Virus record (IMG/VR): IMGVR_UViG_3300020020_000078
Location: 1 to 44,127 of that record
DNA length: 44,127 nt
Source: a virus
Reading direction: 5' to 3' (one strand)
In this document: one piece after another, positions 24,736 to 32,434 of the stretch
Layout: the number at the start of each line of letters is the position of its first letter
How positions within the stretch are numbered: position 1 is the stretch's first letter
Notes under the pieces: model-generated
The model's database searches: none
Told to the model about the DNA's origin: nothing
Seen by the model: only the letters and a program-made list of their open reading frames with translations
Translations under genes and position numbers: made by a program

Positions 24736-25292
24736 AACTCTTTTAACTTTTGTTGATATTTTCTTTTTATCTCAATTAATTCATCTTTAGAGTAGGAGTA
24801 GGTTCTTAACCGATCTTTGTTTTCCTCTAGCCATTTAACCCTTTCCTCTCCTATCTTTTTTACAAGTCCGATTCTGTAATTCGCTTCATTTCCGTGAAGG
24901 TCTTTATTGCATGGTCTACTGCATTGTTTGTTACAATTATCTTCGTGGAAAATAAGCCCTGAAAACAATTCCGCTTTGAAGTAATGGCCACCGTCATACC
25001 TATCCGCGTATCTCCCACAGCTAATACATGGATCGGCAATATCTCGCATCCTAATCCACTTTTGAAACACTCGCCTTGCTTCTTCTTCATATTCGCCTAA
25101 TGTTTTTAACTTCTCTTTACCTTCCTTCTTTCGCTTCTGCGACTCCTTTTTTTCTATCTTCTCGCTCTGAGCCTTTACATAGCTATAGGCACATTCTCCC
25201 GAACAAACGTACTGAAGTGGTCTCTTAGGTTTAAACTTCTCCTTACACCCCTTGCAAGTCTTTTCCTTGAATTTTATCACCTTCATACACAA
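24732..25292 (-). CDS. NinG-like recombination protein (lambda NinG/Rap family)
   Basis: 186 residues. Cys pairs CKGC and CSGEC near the N-terminus, then CISCGRY, GGHYFKAELF and CNKQCSRPC...LHGN match the NinG family. NinG (Rap) acts as a structure-specific endonuclease on recombination junctions in lambda. It starts at ATG 25292 or 25286. It lies in the early operon with other recombination genes. Confidence 0.85.
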   Translation of the reverse strand: MCMKVIKFKEKTCKGCKEKFKPKRPLQYVCSGECAYSYVKAQSEKIEKKESQKRKKEGKEKLKTLGEYEEEARRVFQKWIRMRDIADPCISCGRYADRYDGGHYFKAELFSGLIFHEDNCNKQCSRPCNKDLHGNEANYRIGLVKKIGEERVKWLEENKDRLRTYSYSKDELIEIKRKYQQKLKEL

Positions 25293-25341
25293 TAAAAATA
25301 CAAATTAAAGCACTGATTATCAAATATTTATCTAAAAAAAT

Positions 25342-25485
25342 TTACCAAATACTTTCAGGCATTTTAGGCTTTTTTACCTTGAATTTTTTAACCCTGTGTT
25401 GTGTCATTCTTTCAGGCTTATTACAATTCCAGCTTGCTATTATCCATTGTCCTTCTGGATCTACTTCTTTACATTTACTTGCCAT
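25342..25485 (-). CDS. Small basic protein
   Basis: 47 residues with a KKFKVKKPKMPESIW tail, strongly basic. Its start lies inside the preceding small gene (25-nt overlap). Probably nucleic-acid interacting; no family recognised. Confidence 0.45.
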   Translation of the reverse strand: MASKCKEVDPEGQWIIASWNCNKPERMTQHRVKKFKVKKPKMPESIW

Positions 25486-25577
25486 AATCCCCACTTAGTC
25501 ATTTTTGTATTACCCATTCTATGCCGATGTTTATCATATAGAACTTGTCCTGGTTTTAATTTTGATATTTGCGCCAT
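25461..25577 (-). CDS. Small hypothetical protein
   Basis: 38 residues (KPGQVLYDKHRHRMGN... WGLWQVNVKK), a basic beta-type sequence. It overlaps the following gene by 25 nt in a different frame. Confidence 0.4.
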   Translation of the reverse strand: MAQISKLKPGQVLYDKHRHRMGNTKMTKWGLWQVNVKK

Positions 25578-25579
25578 AA

Positions 25580-25750
25580 TTATTTAAATATTTTCCTTTT
25601 AACAATCCCCCAACAACCATAAATAAACTCTAGTAATATCTTTAATCCTGTAAAAAATAAAGCAAGAATCAAGACGTATCCCAATACCAAGAAAACCCAT
25701 ATAGTCATGAATTTTTGTTGGTTGTTAATAAGTTCTTCCCAGGTATTCAT
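25580..25750 (-). CDS. Small single-pass membrane protein
   Basis: 56 residues with one strong hydrophobic segment (WVFLVLGYVLILALFF) and a basic C-terminus. Its start overlaps the stop of the DnaA-like gene by ATGA. Function unknown. Confidence 0.5.
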   Translation of the reverse strand: MNTWEELINNQQKFMTIWVFLVLGYVLILALFFTGLKILLEFIYGCWGIVKRKIFK

Positions 25751-26205
25751 ATCTCGTTTTGACTTGCTTTAAGTACTTCCCAGTTGTAAACTAATTCCTG
25801 TTTATATGGCCATTTCTTATTAATTGATTCTATTTTAGGTTTATTTTTAATTTCCCATTTGTAAGCTTTTCTATATTTATTGAAGAAGGTTTTATCATGA
25901 TCTGGTAGATCTGGTTTTTTAGGATCACATTTTAATTTCAAATAGTCATATGCATTTTTCATTTCCGGCATATACTTCAATGCATGAAAACTCCTCATTG
26001 CATTATAATATATAGCCCTATCTCTATTAACTACCTCCATTATCCTTTTAGGATTTAGCTTTGTAAATTCCGTAGTAAGTCCTATTACTAAAAATCTTGG
26101 AAATAAAAACTGTTCCTCTCTGCCTTCTTTTTTTATATCACTTATTGACATATTAAAATAATCTGCGACTTCCTTTAAAATATATTCAGCTTGATCTAGT
26201 CTCAT
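25747..26205 (-). CDS. DnaA domain IV-like DNA-binding protein
   Basis: 152 residues. Residues about 10-75 follow the pattern of the DnaA C-terminal domain: YFNMSISDIKKEGREEQFLFPRF, then VVNRDRAIYYNAMRSF, resembling the DnaA GRDHSTVxHAxxxI signature. It lacks the AAA+ part. In a phage this could bind an origin or hijack initiation; the neighbouring gene at 26894-27643 looks like a replication organiser. The family call is by motif only. Confidence 0.6.
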   Translation of the reverse strand: MRLDQAEYILKEVADYFNMSISDIKKEGREEQFLFPRFLVIGLTTEFTKLNPKRIMEVVNRDRAIYYNAMRSFHALKYMPEMKNAYDYLKLKCDPKKPDLPDHDKTFFNKYRKAYKWEIKNKPKIESINKKWPYKQELVYNWEVLKASQNEI

Positions 26206-26330
26206 TTCTTTTTCTTTTTAAGTTCCTTTTTAATCTTATACTGTTCTTCAACTCGCTTGCAACGTTCTAAGCGTTCAGCTTCATGCGCTGAAATGCCAGC
26301 CTTTTGCTCCGGTGATAATTCATTTAACAT
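26202..26330 (-). CDS. Small charged protein
   Basis: 42 residues, helical, ending in seven Lys within the last nine residues (KKELKKKKK). It overlaps the next gene by ATGA and the previous by 11 nt. Confidence 0.45.
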   Translation of the reverse strand: MLNELSPEQKAGISAHEAERLERCKRVEEQYKIKKELKKKKK

Positions 26331-26934
26331 TATCAATATTCTTGTTTATGAAATCTGCCAGCTTCTTGATTTCCTTTTTCTCGGATTCAATTGCTTTCAA
26401 TTGTTTGTTCTCGTTCGCCTGTTCAATCCTTTGCTGTCTCTTTTCCTCATTAGCTGCAATAGTTCCCATTTCAGTTCTAACACTCCCTTGATGAAAACTT
26501 TTCTTATCCAGTTCAATCTTTTCAAGGTATTTAGCCTTTTCCTCCATATACTCAGTTAGGATGTCAAATAAGACAGGCGTGGACACGGTGGAGTAGAAGT
26601 TCATCCCTTTTGTTTTGGCTTGTTTAAAGGCCATTACAATGTCTTTAATCGAATCGTGGGTGTACTTACCTGCTATCAGTTCCGCACATTCAAAAATGTC
26701 CACCGTGTCCATCGTGTTTTTAGCCTTAATTGAATCACAGAATGATTTGATAATCACGCAAAGAAGTTTTATCAAATTCTCTTCCCCTAGACTTTTCCTT
26801 ACCTGAAACATCTTTGGGGCTTGCAAAGCTTTCTGAATTGTTAATCCAGATGACATATCGTTGACAAGGAATCGAATTGTATGGTTGTTCTGTTCAAGCA
26901 GACTTATTGCCGTATTTTGCGTTAATAAGTTCAT
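26320..26934 (-). CDS. Hypothetical helical replication-region protein
   Basis: 204 residues from ATG 26934, which has a GGAAAAG ribosome-binding sequence 6 nt upstream. An earlier ATG at 26982 would overlap the upstream gene by 89 nt. The protein is helical with a charged C-terminal coiled coil. A block near residues 45-100 (GEENLIKLLCVIIKSFCDSI) resembles proteins often found beside replication genes in Bacteroidota phages. Function unknown. Confidence 0.5.
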   Translation of the reverse strand: MNLLTQNTAISLLEQNNHTIRFLVNDMSSGLTIQKALQAPKMFQVRKSLGEENLIKLLCVIIKSFCDSIKAKNTMDTVDIFECAELIAGKYTHDSIKDIVMAFKQAKTKGMNFYSTVSTPVLFDILTEYMEEKAKYLEKIELDKKSFHQGSVRTEMGTIAANEEKRQQRIEQANENKQLKAIESEKKEIKKLADFINKNIDNVK

Positions 26935-27643
26935 TAATTTCTTTTCCGAACCTTCCTTTGCCTGTTTGCTTATCTTGTCCATATTTCAAATATTCTGCTT
27001 TGGTATTATCAAAAACTAAACCTTGGTAACCTCCTGCTATGCTTCGTTCAATTAGATTTATTGAAAAGGTTTCATCAAATTCTGAAAGTTGTTTAAGGGC
27101 GGCCTGTTCACTTTTTTTAGATTTGTAAGGCTTCTTAATCTCTTTCCTGTATTCTAGCCACACCCTCCACCTTTGTAAAAAATCCTCAGAATTGAATGGA
27201 TAAAAAATTTCAACTTTCGCCCCTTTTTCTTTTTCTTCTTCTTTATCCTCTTCTTCTTCTTTATATTTATCTTCTTCTTTGTCTTCAAGGGTATGTATAC
27301 CCTTTGTATACCCTTTGTATAGGTCATATTTTTTAAGAATTTCAATAACCTTTAGATGAGGTTTGCATGCTTCTGAAAGTTTTCCGTATTGAAAATCTAT
27401 AAATTTTGGTAACCACCAATTGCCCCCTTGAATGATTTTAATGCGATTTCCGGCCGTTAACAAAAAATCCTCCCAATCTATCCTTATGCCTATCATTATG
27501 TCTGCAAGCCTTTTATTTGGCTTCCAAACACCTGCCTGATCACAGTTATCTTTTATGAACATATAGGCTAATTTATAATCAGGTGAAAGATCCATAAACC
27601 ATTCATCTTGCCATATTGCGGTATCGGTAAATCGTTTAGCCAT
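26894..27643 (-). CDS. Replication-initiation/replisome-organiser-like protein
   Basis: 249 residues. The N-terminal 100 residues are winged-helix-like (FTDTAIWQDEWFMDLSPDYK), a pattern seen in phage replisome organisers and DnaD-related proteins. The middle contains a Glu/Lys/Asp low-complexity linker (residues 119-140), and the C-terminal part is helical. It lies beside the SSB-like and DnaA-like genes. The replication role is probable, but the exact class is not certain. Confidence 0.6.
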   Translation of the reverse strand: MAKRFTDTAIWQDEWFMDLSPDYKLAYMFIKDNCDQAGVWKPNKRLADIMIGIRIDWEDFLLTAGNRIKIIQGGNWWLPKFIDFQYGKLSEACKPHLKVIEILKKYDLYKGYTKGIHTLEDKEEDKYKEEEEDKEEEKEKGAKVEIFYPFNSEDFLQRWRVWLEYRKEIKKPYKSKKSEQAALKQLSEFDETFSINLIERSIAGGYQGLVFDNTKAEYLKYGQDKQTGKGRFGKEINELINAKYGNKSA

Positions 27644-27645
27644 AG

Positions 27646-28164
27646 TCAGAATATTTGCTTTATAACCCAGATATATTTTTCGTGTAATTCCCTCGTATTT
27701 AACAGGGTTCCTTCTTTTGTCATATACTTCTTTTCATTAGGGTTATAAACTATATACCTATGAAGTTTATAATGAAGTTCTTCTGGTATCTGTATTACAT
27801 CCTTGTAATGGTCTTCATTGTATGACCAATGATGGTTGTTAAATCCCTCTACACATGGAATATGTTGTGAATGATTTTTAGCTTTTTCTTTCTCAGGATA
27901 CTTTTCATAAAAATTTTTATTACTAGATTTAGCTTGCTTATATTTATATTTATGATACTTTTCTCTTCCCCTTATTTTCTCTCTCTCATTAAAGTCAACA
28001 TCTGATACCTTCATAAAAAGTATTCTACCTGCCGAATCAGCTTTTGCGCACTCCTTGCATTTATTCAAATGACCATCAGACATTCGTTTATGCTTATAGA
28101 ATTGTTCTATAGGTTTCTCTAGAGTACACTTGAAACATGGTTTACTTATACATACTTCTTGCAT
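27646..28164 (-). CDS. HNH-like endonuclease with zinc ribbon
   Basis: 172 residues from ATG 28164 (a TTG at 28173 is also in frame). N-terminal Cys pairs CFKC and CKEC form a zinc ribbon. [28 protein letters not shown] near residue 110 gives a His-rich HNH-like core. Such proteins occur in phage early regions as putative homing or recombination nucleases. No evidence of intron or insertion is seen here. Confidence 0.6.
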   Translation of the reverse strand: MQEVCISKPCFKCTLEKPIEQFYKHKRMSDGHLNKCKECAKADSAGRILFMKVSDVDFNEREKIRGREKYHKYKYKQAKSSNKNFYEKYPEKEKAKNHSQHIPCVEGFNNHHWSYNEDHYKDVIQIPEELHYKLHRYIVYNPNEKKYMTKEGTLLNTRELHEKYIWVIKQIF

Positions 28165-28169
28165 AGGCC

Positions 28170-28493
28170 TCAAAATGGGAGATTTTCAGAATCCTCTTCA
28201 CTGTTTGTAGGGGCTTTGCTTTTTGAAACACCAACTACGCTCCAAAGACCTAATTCAGTACTCCATCTATTATTATATTCTTTTGATGAAGGGTTTACAT
28301 TTACAGTAATATCCTTACCTAAAGTAGTTGGAACCAAATCAACTTTGTCCCCCCAGGCTGTAATACATACCTCTTTTGGATAAGAGTCTTTAGTTTTAAT
28401 AATAAATTGTTGTTTCTGCCAGTACCCCCTTGCACTGGTTCCTGATTCCATTACTAGAATTTTGTGTACTATTCCTGTTATTTGCATATTCAT
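28170..28493 (-). CDS. SSB-like protein (DUF3127)
   Basis: 107 residues. The pattern [17 protein letters not shown], then [16 protein letters not shown] and [10 protein letters not shown] is the signature of DUF3127, an OB-fold-like family of Bacteroidota that is used as SSB. The C-terminus ends in an acidic tail with a final Phe (EEDSENLPF), as in true SSB proteins, which recruits partners. It would protect single-stranded DNA during replication. Confidence 0.8.
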   Translation of the reverse strand: MNMQITGIVHKILVMESGTSARGYWQKQQFIIKTKDSYPKEVCITAWGDKVDLVPTTLGKDITVNVNPSSKEYNNRWSTELGLWSVVGVSKSKAPTNSEEDSENLPF

Positions 28494-28512
28494 ATAGTTA
28501 TAAGTTTAAATT

Positions 28513-28647
28513 TCAATCCTCATTCTCTTTTACCTCATTAAAAACCGCTCTACCTATTATTATGATCGCTGTAAAAGCAAGGAAGGCAAAGCATCCAAAG
28601 AAGAATTCATCAGGGTTTTTAATTGCGAATTGTTTAAGTTCTTCCAT
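28513..28647 (-). CDS. Small membrane protein
   Basis: 44 residues with a central hydrophobic helix (FFFGCFAFLAFTAIIIIG) and an acidic tail. It lies 2 nt after the upstream stop. Function unknown. Confidence 0.45.
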   Translation of the reverse strand: MEELKQFAIKNPDEFFFGCFAFLAFTAIIIIGRAVFNEVKENED

Positions 28648-28649
28648 AT

Positions 28650-28964
28650 TCAAAAAAGTTTTAGTTGTATATAATCTCTTCCATTTACTTCCTTTGTCTT
28701 TCCCATTGACTGAATGGTTTCACCTAGGTTTGTACCTAAGAAATGAACGTATGCCTTTTGTACTTTTTCATGAGGCATATTAAATTGACTCATCATTCTT
28801 TTTCTTATTTTAAGTAATAGTTCGAAGGTTGTTATACCTGGATTTGCTTCTACTACCTTAGGAATAAGAGCGTCTATTTCTTCGATGCATTTATCAGCGT
28901 CTTTTGCAGGGACTAAAAATGATTCAAAGTGCTTAAGGTCTTTGTCTTCTTCTTCGTTTGTCAT
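28650..28964 (-). CDS. Hypothetical protein
   Basis: 104 residues, acidic N-terminus, helical (IEEIDALIPKVVEANPGITT). No known domain. Part of the early operon. Confidence 0.45.
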   Translation of the reverse strand: MTNEEEDKDLKHFESFLVPAKDADKCIEEIDALIPKVVEANPGITTFELLLKIRKRMMSQFNMPHEKVQKAYVHFLGTNLGETIQSMGKTKEVNGRDYIQLKLF

Positions 28965-28999
28965 AGTAAAAAAGTTAAAAGTGGTTAATGGGTTAAACT

Positions 29000-29320
29000 T
29001 TATGATTCGTAATCTTCTTCCATTGTCTGATAAGTTGTTTTCTGTTTACCGCTTGCCAAATCTTTGATGTAAGCAATGCATCTTTGTTTTGGAGTGGCTT
29101 GTTGATATTCTGGATGCTTACCATCGTTTACAGGAAAAAACATATAGGTAGTTGCAAAACACTCTTCGAAAAGATCACATAGATAATTACCCCCTAAATC
29201 AAACAGATGCCCCAACAAACAATTTCTCCCATCCTTGGTTCTACATACATCCATGCACCATGATTCTTCTGTTGTGTTTTCCAGATAGGTTATTATTTCT
29301 TCTGATGTGTATTCTCTCAT
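29000..29320 (-). CDS. Hypothetical protein
   Basis: 106 residues with several Cys (SWCMDVCRTKDGRNCLLGH), no clear metal-binding spacing. It lies directly downstream of the tRNA. Unknown function. Confidence 0.45.
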   Translation of the reverse strand: MREYTSEEIITYLENTTEESWCMDVCRTKDGRNCLLGHLFDLGGNYLCDLFEECFATTYMFFPVNDGKHPEYQQATPKQRCIAYIKDLASGKQKTTYQTMEEDYES

Positions 29321-29348
29321 AGTTTTAAAAGTTAGTGTTAAAAATAAA

Positions 29349-29424
29349 GAGGAGAGATTGGGTTCGAACCAATGACCTATACAGTCGTTTACACTGAATC
29401 TCTCTACCGCTGAGCTACTCTCCT
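29349..29424 (-). tRNA. tRNA with extended anticodon stem (isotype uncertain)
   Basis: The minus-strand cloverleaf has a 7-bp acceptor (AGGAGAG / CTCTCCT, extended to 8 bp by an extra G-C), D-arm GCTC-AGCGGTA-GAGA and T-arm ATTGG-TTCGAAC-CCAAT with all pairs. The anticodon arm is odd: ATTCAGT pairs with ACTGTAT over 7 bp (one T-T mismatch) with loop GTAAACG, giving anticodon AAA. Canonical numbering instead gives GTA (Tyr) with weak pairing. No CCA is encoded. It is a real tRNA-like gene, but the specificity is open. Confidence 0.75.
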
Positions 29425-29452
29425 CTTATTCCCTTTATATTTTTAAATATTT

Positions 29453-29543
29453 GCAGGTCTTTCCCTGCTGTCACAGGTCATTTCCCTGTTGGTCATCGGT
29501 TCTATTATGTGAGTACCGAAAACTACCGTCCTGTCTTTCCAGG
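29453..29543. repeat. Three related short hairpins upstream of the tRNA
   Basis: Minus strand: GCAGG-GAAAGA-CCTGC (29468-29453), ACAGG-GAAATGA-CCTGT (29489-29473) and CCTG-GAAAGA-CAGG (29543-29530). All have a GAAA-type loop. The first two lie in the 98-bp gap between gene and tRNA; the third lies in the 3' end of the upstream gene. They may be part of a structured leader or small RNA. No T-runs follow, so they are not terminators. Confidence 0.5.
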
Positions 29544-29789
29544 TTGTCCGCCATTGCACCTGTGCCCGTCGACTAGCGTGTTGGACTTATCTTCTTTAAT
29601 ATTTTTATATTTCACATTGGAGTAATATTTAATCTTTTCTATTACTGTTAATTCTCGTACATGCTCTAGGAATGCATCATATTGAGTACCTAAAGCGGTT
29701 CCACGCCAATTAAGACCTACGTCATCAATATTCTTGATCTTAATTATTCGTCCTGAATGAATATGCTTTACTAGCTTTCCTGGTTTCAT
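29523..29789 (-). CDS. Hypothetical protein
   Basis: 88 residues. An SH3-like beta pattern at the start (GKLVKHIHSGRIIKIKNID) is followed by a helical part and a Gly/Arg-rich tail that coincides with the hairpin region. The start overlaps the upstream stop by 4 nt. Function unknown. Confidence 0.45.
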   Translation of the reverse strand: MKPGKLVKHIHSGRIIKIKNIDDVGLNWRGTALGTQYDAFLEHVRELTVIEKIKYYSNVKYKNIKEDKSNTLVDGHRCNGGQPGKTGR

Positions 29790-30031
29790 GGATTTTCTCT
29801 TTTAAGTTTAGCTTCATAAGATTGAATCATTCCATCAACAAAGCTCTTTATTCCTCCATTTGTAATGTGTCTGAGATAAAATGCCTTTGTAAGTGTTATA
29901 TTATTATAGTATACATCAATAAACGCCTCACTTATTTCTTTAGGATAATCATTATAACAGTCACAGTCTTTAAAACACTGGCATCCCTCATATTTTAAAA
30001 TCTTTATCTTATTGTATATCCTATAATTCAT
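29786..30031 (-). CDS. Hypothetical protein
   Basis: 81 residues with a Cys cluster (CQCFKDCDCYN), possibly metal-binding, and a helical C-terminus. It is coupled to the next gene (4-nt overlap). Unknown function. Confidence 0.45.
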   Translation of the reverse strand: MNYRIYNKIKILKYEGCQCFKDCDCYNDYPKEISEAFIDVYYNNITLTKAFYLRHITNGGIKSFVDGMIQSYEAKLKRENP

Positions 30032-30034
30032 AAC

Positions 30035-30100
30035 CTATAATTTACGGTTTACAAAAGTTCTCCTTGAAAATGGTTTTGTAATTCTAGCTGGTTGTTTCAT
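30035..30100 (-). CDS. Tiny basic peptide
   Basis: 21 residues, MKQPARITKPFSRRTFVNRKL, starting in an ATGA overlap with the preceding stop. The overlap and basic composition suggest it is translated, but the short length makes this weak. Confidence 0.35.
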   Translation of the reverse strand: MKQPARITKPFSRRTFVNRKL

Positions 30101-30453
30101 TCTAGTTTATTCTTAAAATGTGTTATTACTTTTTCCATTTTATACTTATAGTACTCTTTAAAATCTGTAAACCCTTCCTTCTCTCTTTCCCATCTTACAT
30201 ATAGTACGCCCCTTAATCTTTGACTTGGCGTTTTCGTTTCAATATCGCCATCTACAGAATCAATTATATTTTCATCATCCTTAGTAATCCCCGTATCTTT
30301 TAGAAGTACAAACACCGCTTGCTGATGCATCCTATCAATAATTACTTTTTGCTCTGCGTTTGGCTCATTCAGATTAAGAGTAATACTCCAGCTCTTATCT
30401 GTAAGAGGCCTGTATGTATTCAGGATAGCGGGGATTAATATTTTATTTTCCAT
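30097..30453 (-). CDS. Hypothetical protein next to the recombination gene
   Basis: 118 residues, alpha/beta (SWSITLNLNEPNAEQKVIID). Directly downstream of the possible annealing protein, so it may assist recombination or replication. No recognised family. Confidence 0.5.
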   Translation of the reverse strand: MENKILIPAILNTYRPLTDKSWSITLNLNEPNAEQKVIIDRMHQQAVFVLLKDTGITKDDENIIDSVDGDIETKTPSQRLRGVLYVRWEREKEGFTDFKEYYKYKMEKVITHFKNKLE

Positions 30454-30467
30454 CTACGTTTATTATA

Positions 30468-31163
30468 TCAGTTATCTTTGTCTAAAGCTCTATCCAATTG
30501 CTTATTTAAGTTATCTTGCTGATTCTCTTTTAAATAGTTTATACACTTTTCAGCTTTTGCCCTTGTGAACTCAAACATTTCATTCTCAATCTTTGCTTTC
30601 ATTTCATCCTCAATAGTTGAATTATGAATAAGATTGTCGATCATAGCTAATTGAGTATCTTTGATCTTGTCTTCCTCAACATCGTAAACCTGAGTATTAG
30701 GAATGGTTTCAATCTCTGATTCATCCAGCATACCAAGCCCGCATATAGAAAGCGTAACCCTTCTTTTAGCCTTTGTCTCTGCTTTCATTAAAGCATTAGC
30801 AAGCATATCTCCTTTTAATCCTTCAATAGTCACCGCGCCAGTTGCTGCGTCCGTTCTGCCGTTCTTATCTTGTGCCTTTGCTGTTACAATGTGTACACCG
30901 TTTAGAGTAACTGAGGTAAGATCTGATATTGATACACCGTAAATCTTTCTCAATTGCTCTGTGCAATCCTTAGTGGCGTAAAGCGTTTCCTTTCCGTTGA
31001 ACTTTATAATCTTAAAAGGTTGTGTCAAAGGATTAAGTCCAAGGGAATCACAAAACTGCTTATAGTAGTTTGTTCTTTGCTGCGCATTCATTTTAGATAT
31101 ATCCCCCTGTAAAACAAGGTTAGATATTATCTCAGGATCTATTTTTACTAATTGATTTTCCAT
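30468..31163 (-). CDS. Possible ssDNA-annealing/recombination protein
   Basis: 231 residues. A conserved-looking core (LGLNPLTQPFKIIKFNGKETLYA), then ALMKAETKAKRRVTLSICGLGMLDE and an acidic helical C-terminus. The KAETKAKRRxxLSxxGLG stretch resembles the corresponding part of Erf/Rad52-like annealing proteins, although the relation is not certain. It lies in the recombination part of the early operon with NinG and the SSB-like protein. Confidence 0.5.
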   Translation of the reverse strand: MENQLVKIDPEIISNLVLQGDISKMNAQQRTNYYKQFCDSLGLNPLTQPFKIIKFNGKETLYATKDCTEQLRKIYGVSISDLTSVTLNGVHIVTAKAQDKNGRTDAATGAVTIEGLKGDMLANALMKAETKAKRRVTLSICGLGMLDESEIETIPNTQVYDVEEDKIKDTQLAMIDNLIHNSTIEDEMKAKIENEMFEFTRAKAEKCINYLKENQQDNLNKQLDRALDKDN

Positions 31164-31288
31164 TATTTATTTTTATTTAATTCTTTATGCATTTTAATTT
31201 CATACTTACTAAATGAACTATCTCTTAACCAGTAGGACATTAAAAATGTAATTAAGGGTAGTACTATAAATATTATTATCGCTATCAT
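31163..31288 (-). CDS. Small single-pass membrane protein
   Basis: 41 residues with an N-terminal hydrophobic helix (IAIIIFIVLPLITFLMSYW), then a charged tail. Its stop overlaps the next start (TAATG). Confidence 0.5.
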   Translation of the reverse strand: MIAIIIFIVLPLITFLMSYWLRDSSFSKYEIKMHKELNKNK

Positions 31289-31295
31289 ATTTGTC

Positions 31296-31332
31296 TTTTA
31301 AAAAAGGGGCAGCGTACCAAAACCGCCCCTTT
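31296..31332 (-). terminator. Rho-independent terminator inside the early operon
   Basis: Minus strand AAAGGGGC ... GCCCCTTT with a 14-nt loop followed by six T. It lies between the gene ending at 31371 and the small membrane gene at 31288. It can reduce read-through from the promoter-proximal genes into the replication genes, or serve as an antitermination point. Confidence 0.75.
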
Positions 31333-31370
31333 CGTTAACCATAAACAATTCACTAAAAACTAAACCTTAC

Positions 31371-31544
31371 TTAATTATTTGAAACAAAATTTATATCTAC
31401 ATTATCACCGTAGAATAATCCGAGTGGTAGCATTTGCCATTTACCTGTTCGGTAAGTCTTTTCTTTCTCTTTTAATACCTGAAGATTTGCTAAAGCTTTT
31501 TCTAGTATTGTATCTATAGACTGCATTTCTTTAAATGTTCTCAT
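31371..31544 (-). CDS. Small hypothetical protein
   Basis: 57 residues: helical N-terminus (SIDTILEKALANLQVLKEKE), beta-type C-terminus. It is the last gene before the terminator at 31296-31332. No family recognised. Confidence 0.5.
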   Translation of the reverse strand: MRTFKEMQSIDTILEKALANLQVLKEKEKTYRTGKWQMLPLGLFYGDNVDINFVSNN

Positions 31545-31548
31545 AGGT

Positions 31549-31770
31549 TCACGGTTTCTTTTTTTTGAAATATTCTTTTGCTACTTCACTATCCAAATCT
31601 CTTACTGCTCCAATTGTCATTAATGCTTTCTCAAATTTTTCAAGATCAAACATGTATAGTCTGTAATGTGGCCTACTACATGGAATCAATCCTTCGTTTG
31701 CTCTTTCTCTTATCCATCTCTTATTTAGGTATGGATATTTTTCTATTACTTGATCGAGTGTTAAAGTCAT
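31549..31770 (-). CDS. Excisionase-like / helix-turn-helix protein
   Basis: 73 residues. TLDQVIEKYPYLNKRWIRERANEGLIPCSRPHYRLYMF is the winged-helix HTH_17/MerR-type pattern of excisionases (DNA binding, then an R-x-L hydrophobic wing). The tail is basic (KKKKP). Near the lysogeny genes it may be the excisionase for the integrase or an early regulator. Confidence 0.6.
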   Translation of the reverse strand: MTLTLDQVIEKYPYLNKRWIRERANEGLIPCSRPHYRLYMFDLEKFEKALMTIGAVRDLDSEVAKEYFKKKKP

Positions 31771-32000
31771 TTTTTCTTAGCGTATAGATTTGAACCAAAA
31801 TCAATAGTCTCATAATTTTCAGGATGCGCCTTTATTCTAGCTGATAGAGTTTGCTTTGTTAACCCTTCCATTTCCGCAAGCTTCACACACTTATAATATC
31901 CTGCCTCGTTCAACTTGTAATCAATAATCTTATGCATCCTTCTCACATCTAGATTTTGAATCAAATCGTTATAGGTAAATTTCAAATCTTGAATCTTCAT
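31767..32000 (-). CDS. Small HTH-like protein
   Basis: 77 residues with a possible helix-turn-helix (CVKLAEMEGLTKQTLSARIK) in the centre. It overlaps the excisionase-like gene by 4 nt. Probably a DNA-binding regulator of the early region; family unassigned. Confidence 0.5.
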   Translation of the reverse strand: MKIQDLKFTYNDLIQNLDVRRMHKIIDYKLNEAGYYKCVKLAEMEGLTKQTLSARIKAHPENYETIDFGSNLYAKKK

Positions 32001-32122
32001 TACTTTCCTTTTGGTTTTGGTCTATTAATTTCTATCCACACTTCTATTATTTTTTGCGATCTAGGGCCCCAACTTACTGGGGAACCTGTCACTGTCTCGG
32101 AATAATTAGCTGATTGTCCCAT
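32000..32122 (-). CDS. Small hypothetical protein
   Basis: 40 residues (MGQSANYSETVTGSPVSWGP...), ending basic (PKPKGK). Coupled to the next gene by TAATG. No domain recognised. Confidence 0.45.
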   Translation of the reverse strand: MGQSANYSETVTGSPVSWGPRSQKIIEVWIEINRPKPKGK

Positions 32123-32125
32123 ATC

Positions 32126-32356
32126 TCACCCGTACATATCAAATTCACATTGCGTATTACAGAAGGAACCGTAAGAAATCTCACGACCACAATTAATGCA
32201 GCAACATTGTGCTTCTTGGATTTCTCCTTCTTCTTCCGTATCTTGCCAGCCATCATGAGAATCATCTTCTTTTATTGAGTACAATTCTTTGAAGGCTACC
32301 ACTCGGTAGTCCAGGCTTTCTATTTGTTTTCCGGTTTTGTTTGTTTGCTCTGGCAT
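32126..32356 (-). CDS. Zinc-ribbon protein, first gene of the early operon
   Basis: 76 residues. CCCINCGREI and CNTQCEFD form a Cys4 metal site at the C-terminus, after an acidic N-terminal half. It is the first gene of the leftward early operon, just after the promoter at 32406-32434. Early zinc-ribbon proteins of phages can act on host RNA polymerase or repressors; that is only a possibility here. Confidence 0.6.
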   Translation of the reverse strand: MPEQTNKTGKQIESLDYRVVAFKELYSIKEDDSHDGWQDTEEEGEIQEAQCCCINCGREISYGSFCNTQCEFDMYG

Positions 32357-32405
32357 TGTTTCGATGTTTAAGAGTTTTTATTATTTTTGACTGATTGCTA
32401 ATACA

Positions 32406-32434
32406 ATTATACGAGTTTTAACGAGTTCTGTCAA
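32406..32434 (-). promoter_or_regulatory. Early leftward promoter, perfect sigma70-type
   Basis: Minus strand TTGACA (32434-32429), exactly 17 bp, TATAAT (32411-32406). It also satisfies a Bacteroidota-like reading (TTG, 20 bp, TATAATTG). It drives the early operon that begins at 32356 and lies in the divergent gap with the repressor gene. Confidence 0.8.

Noticed and set aside
27646-28164. Intron- or intein-borne homing endonuclease
   Set aside because: The HNH-like gene stands in the operon with intact neighbours; no interrupted gene or intron-like structure flanks it.
29440-29560. CRISPR array
   Set aside because: The repeats are only about 16 bp, with unequal spacing and no spacers of constant length; they fold as separate hairpins. 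No cas gene is present.
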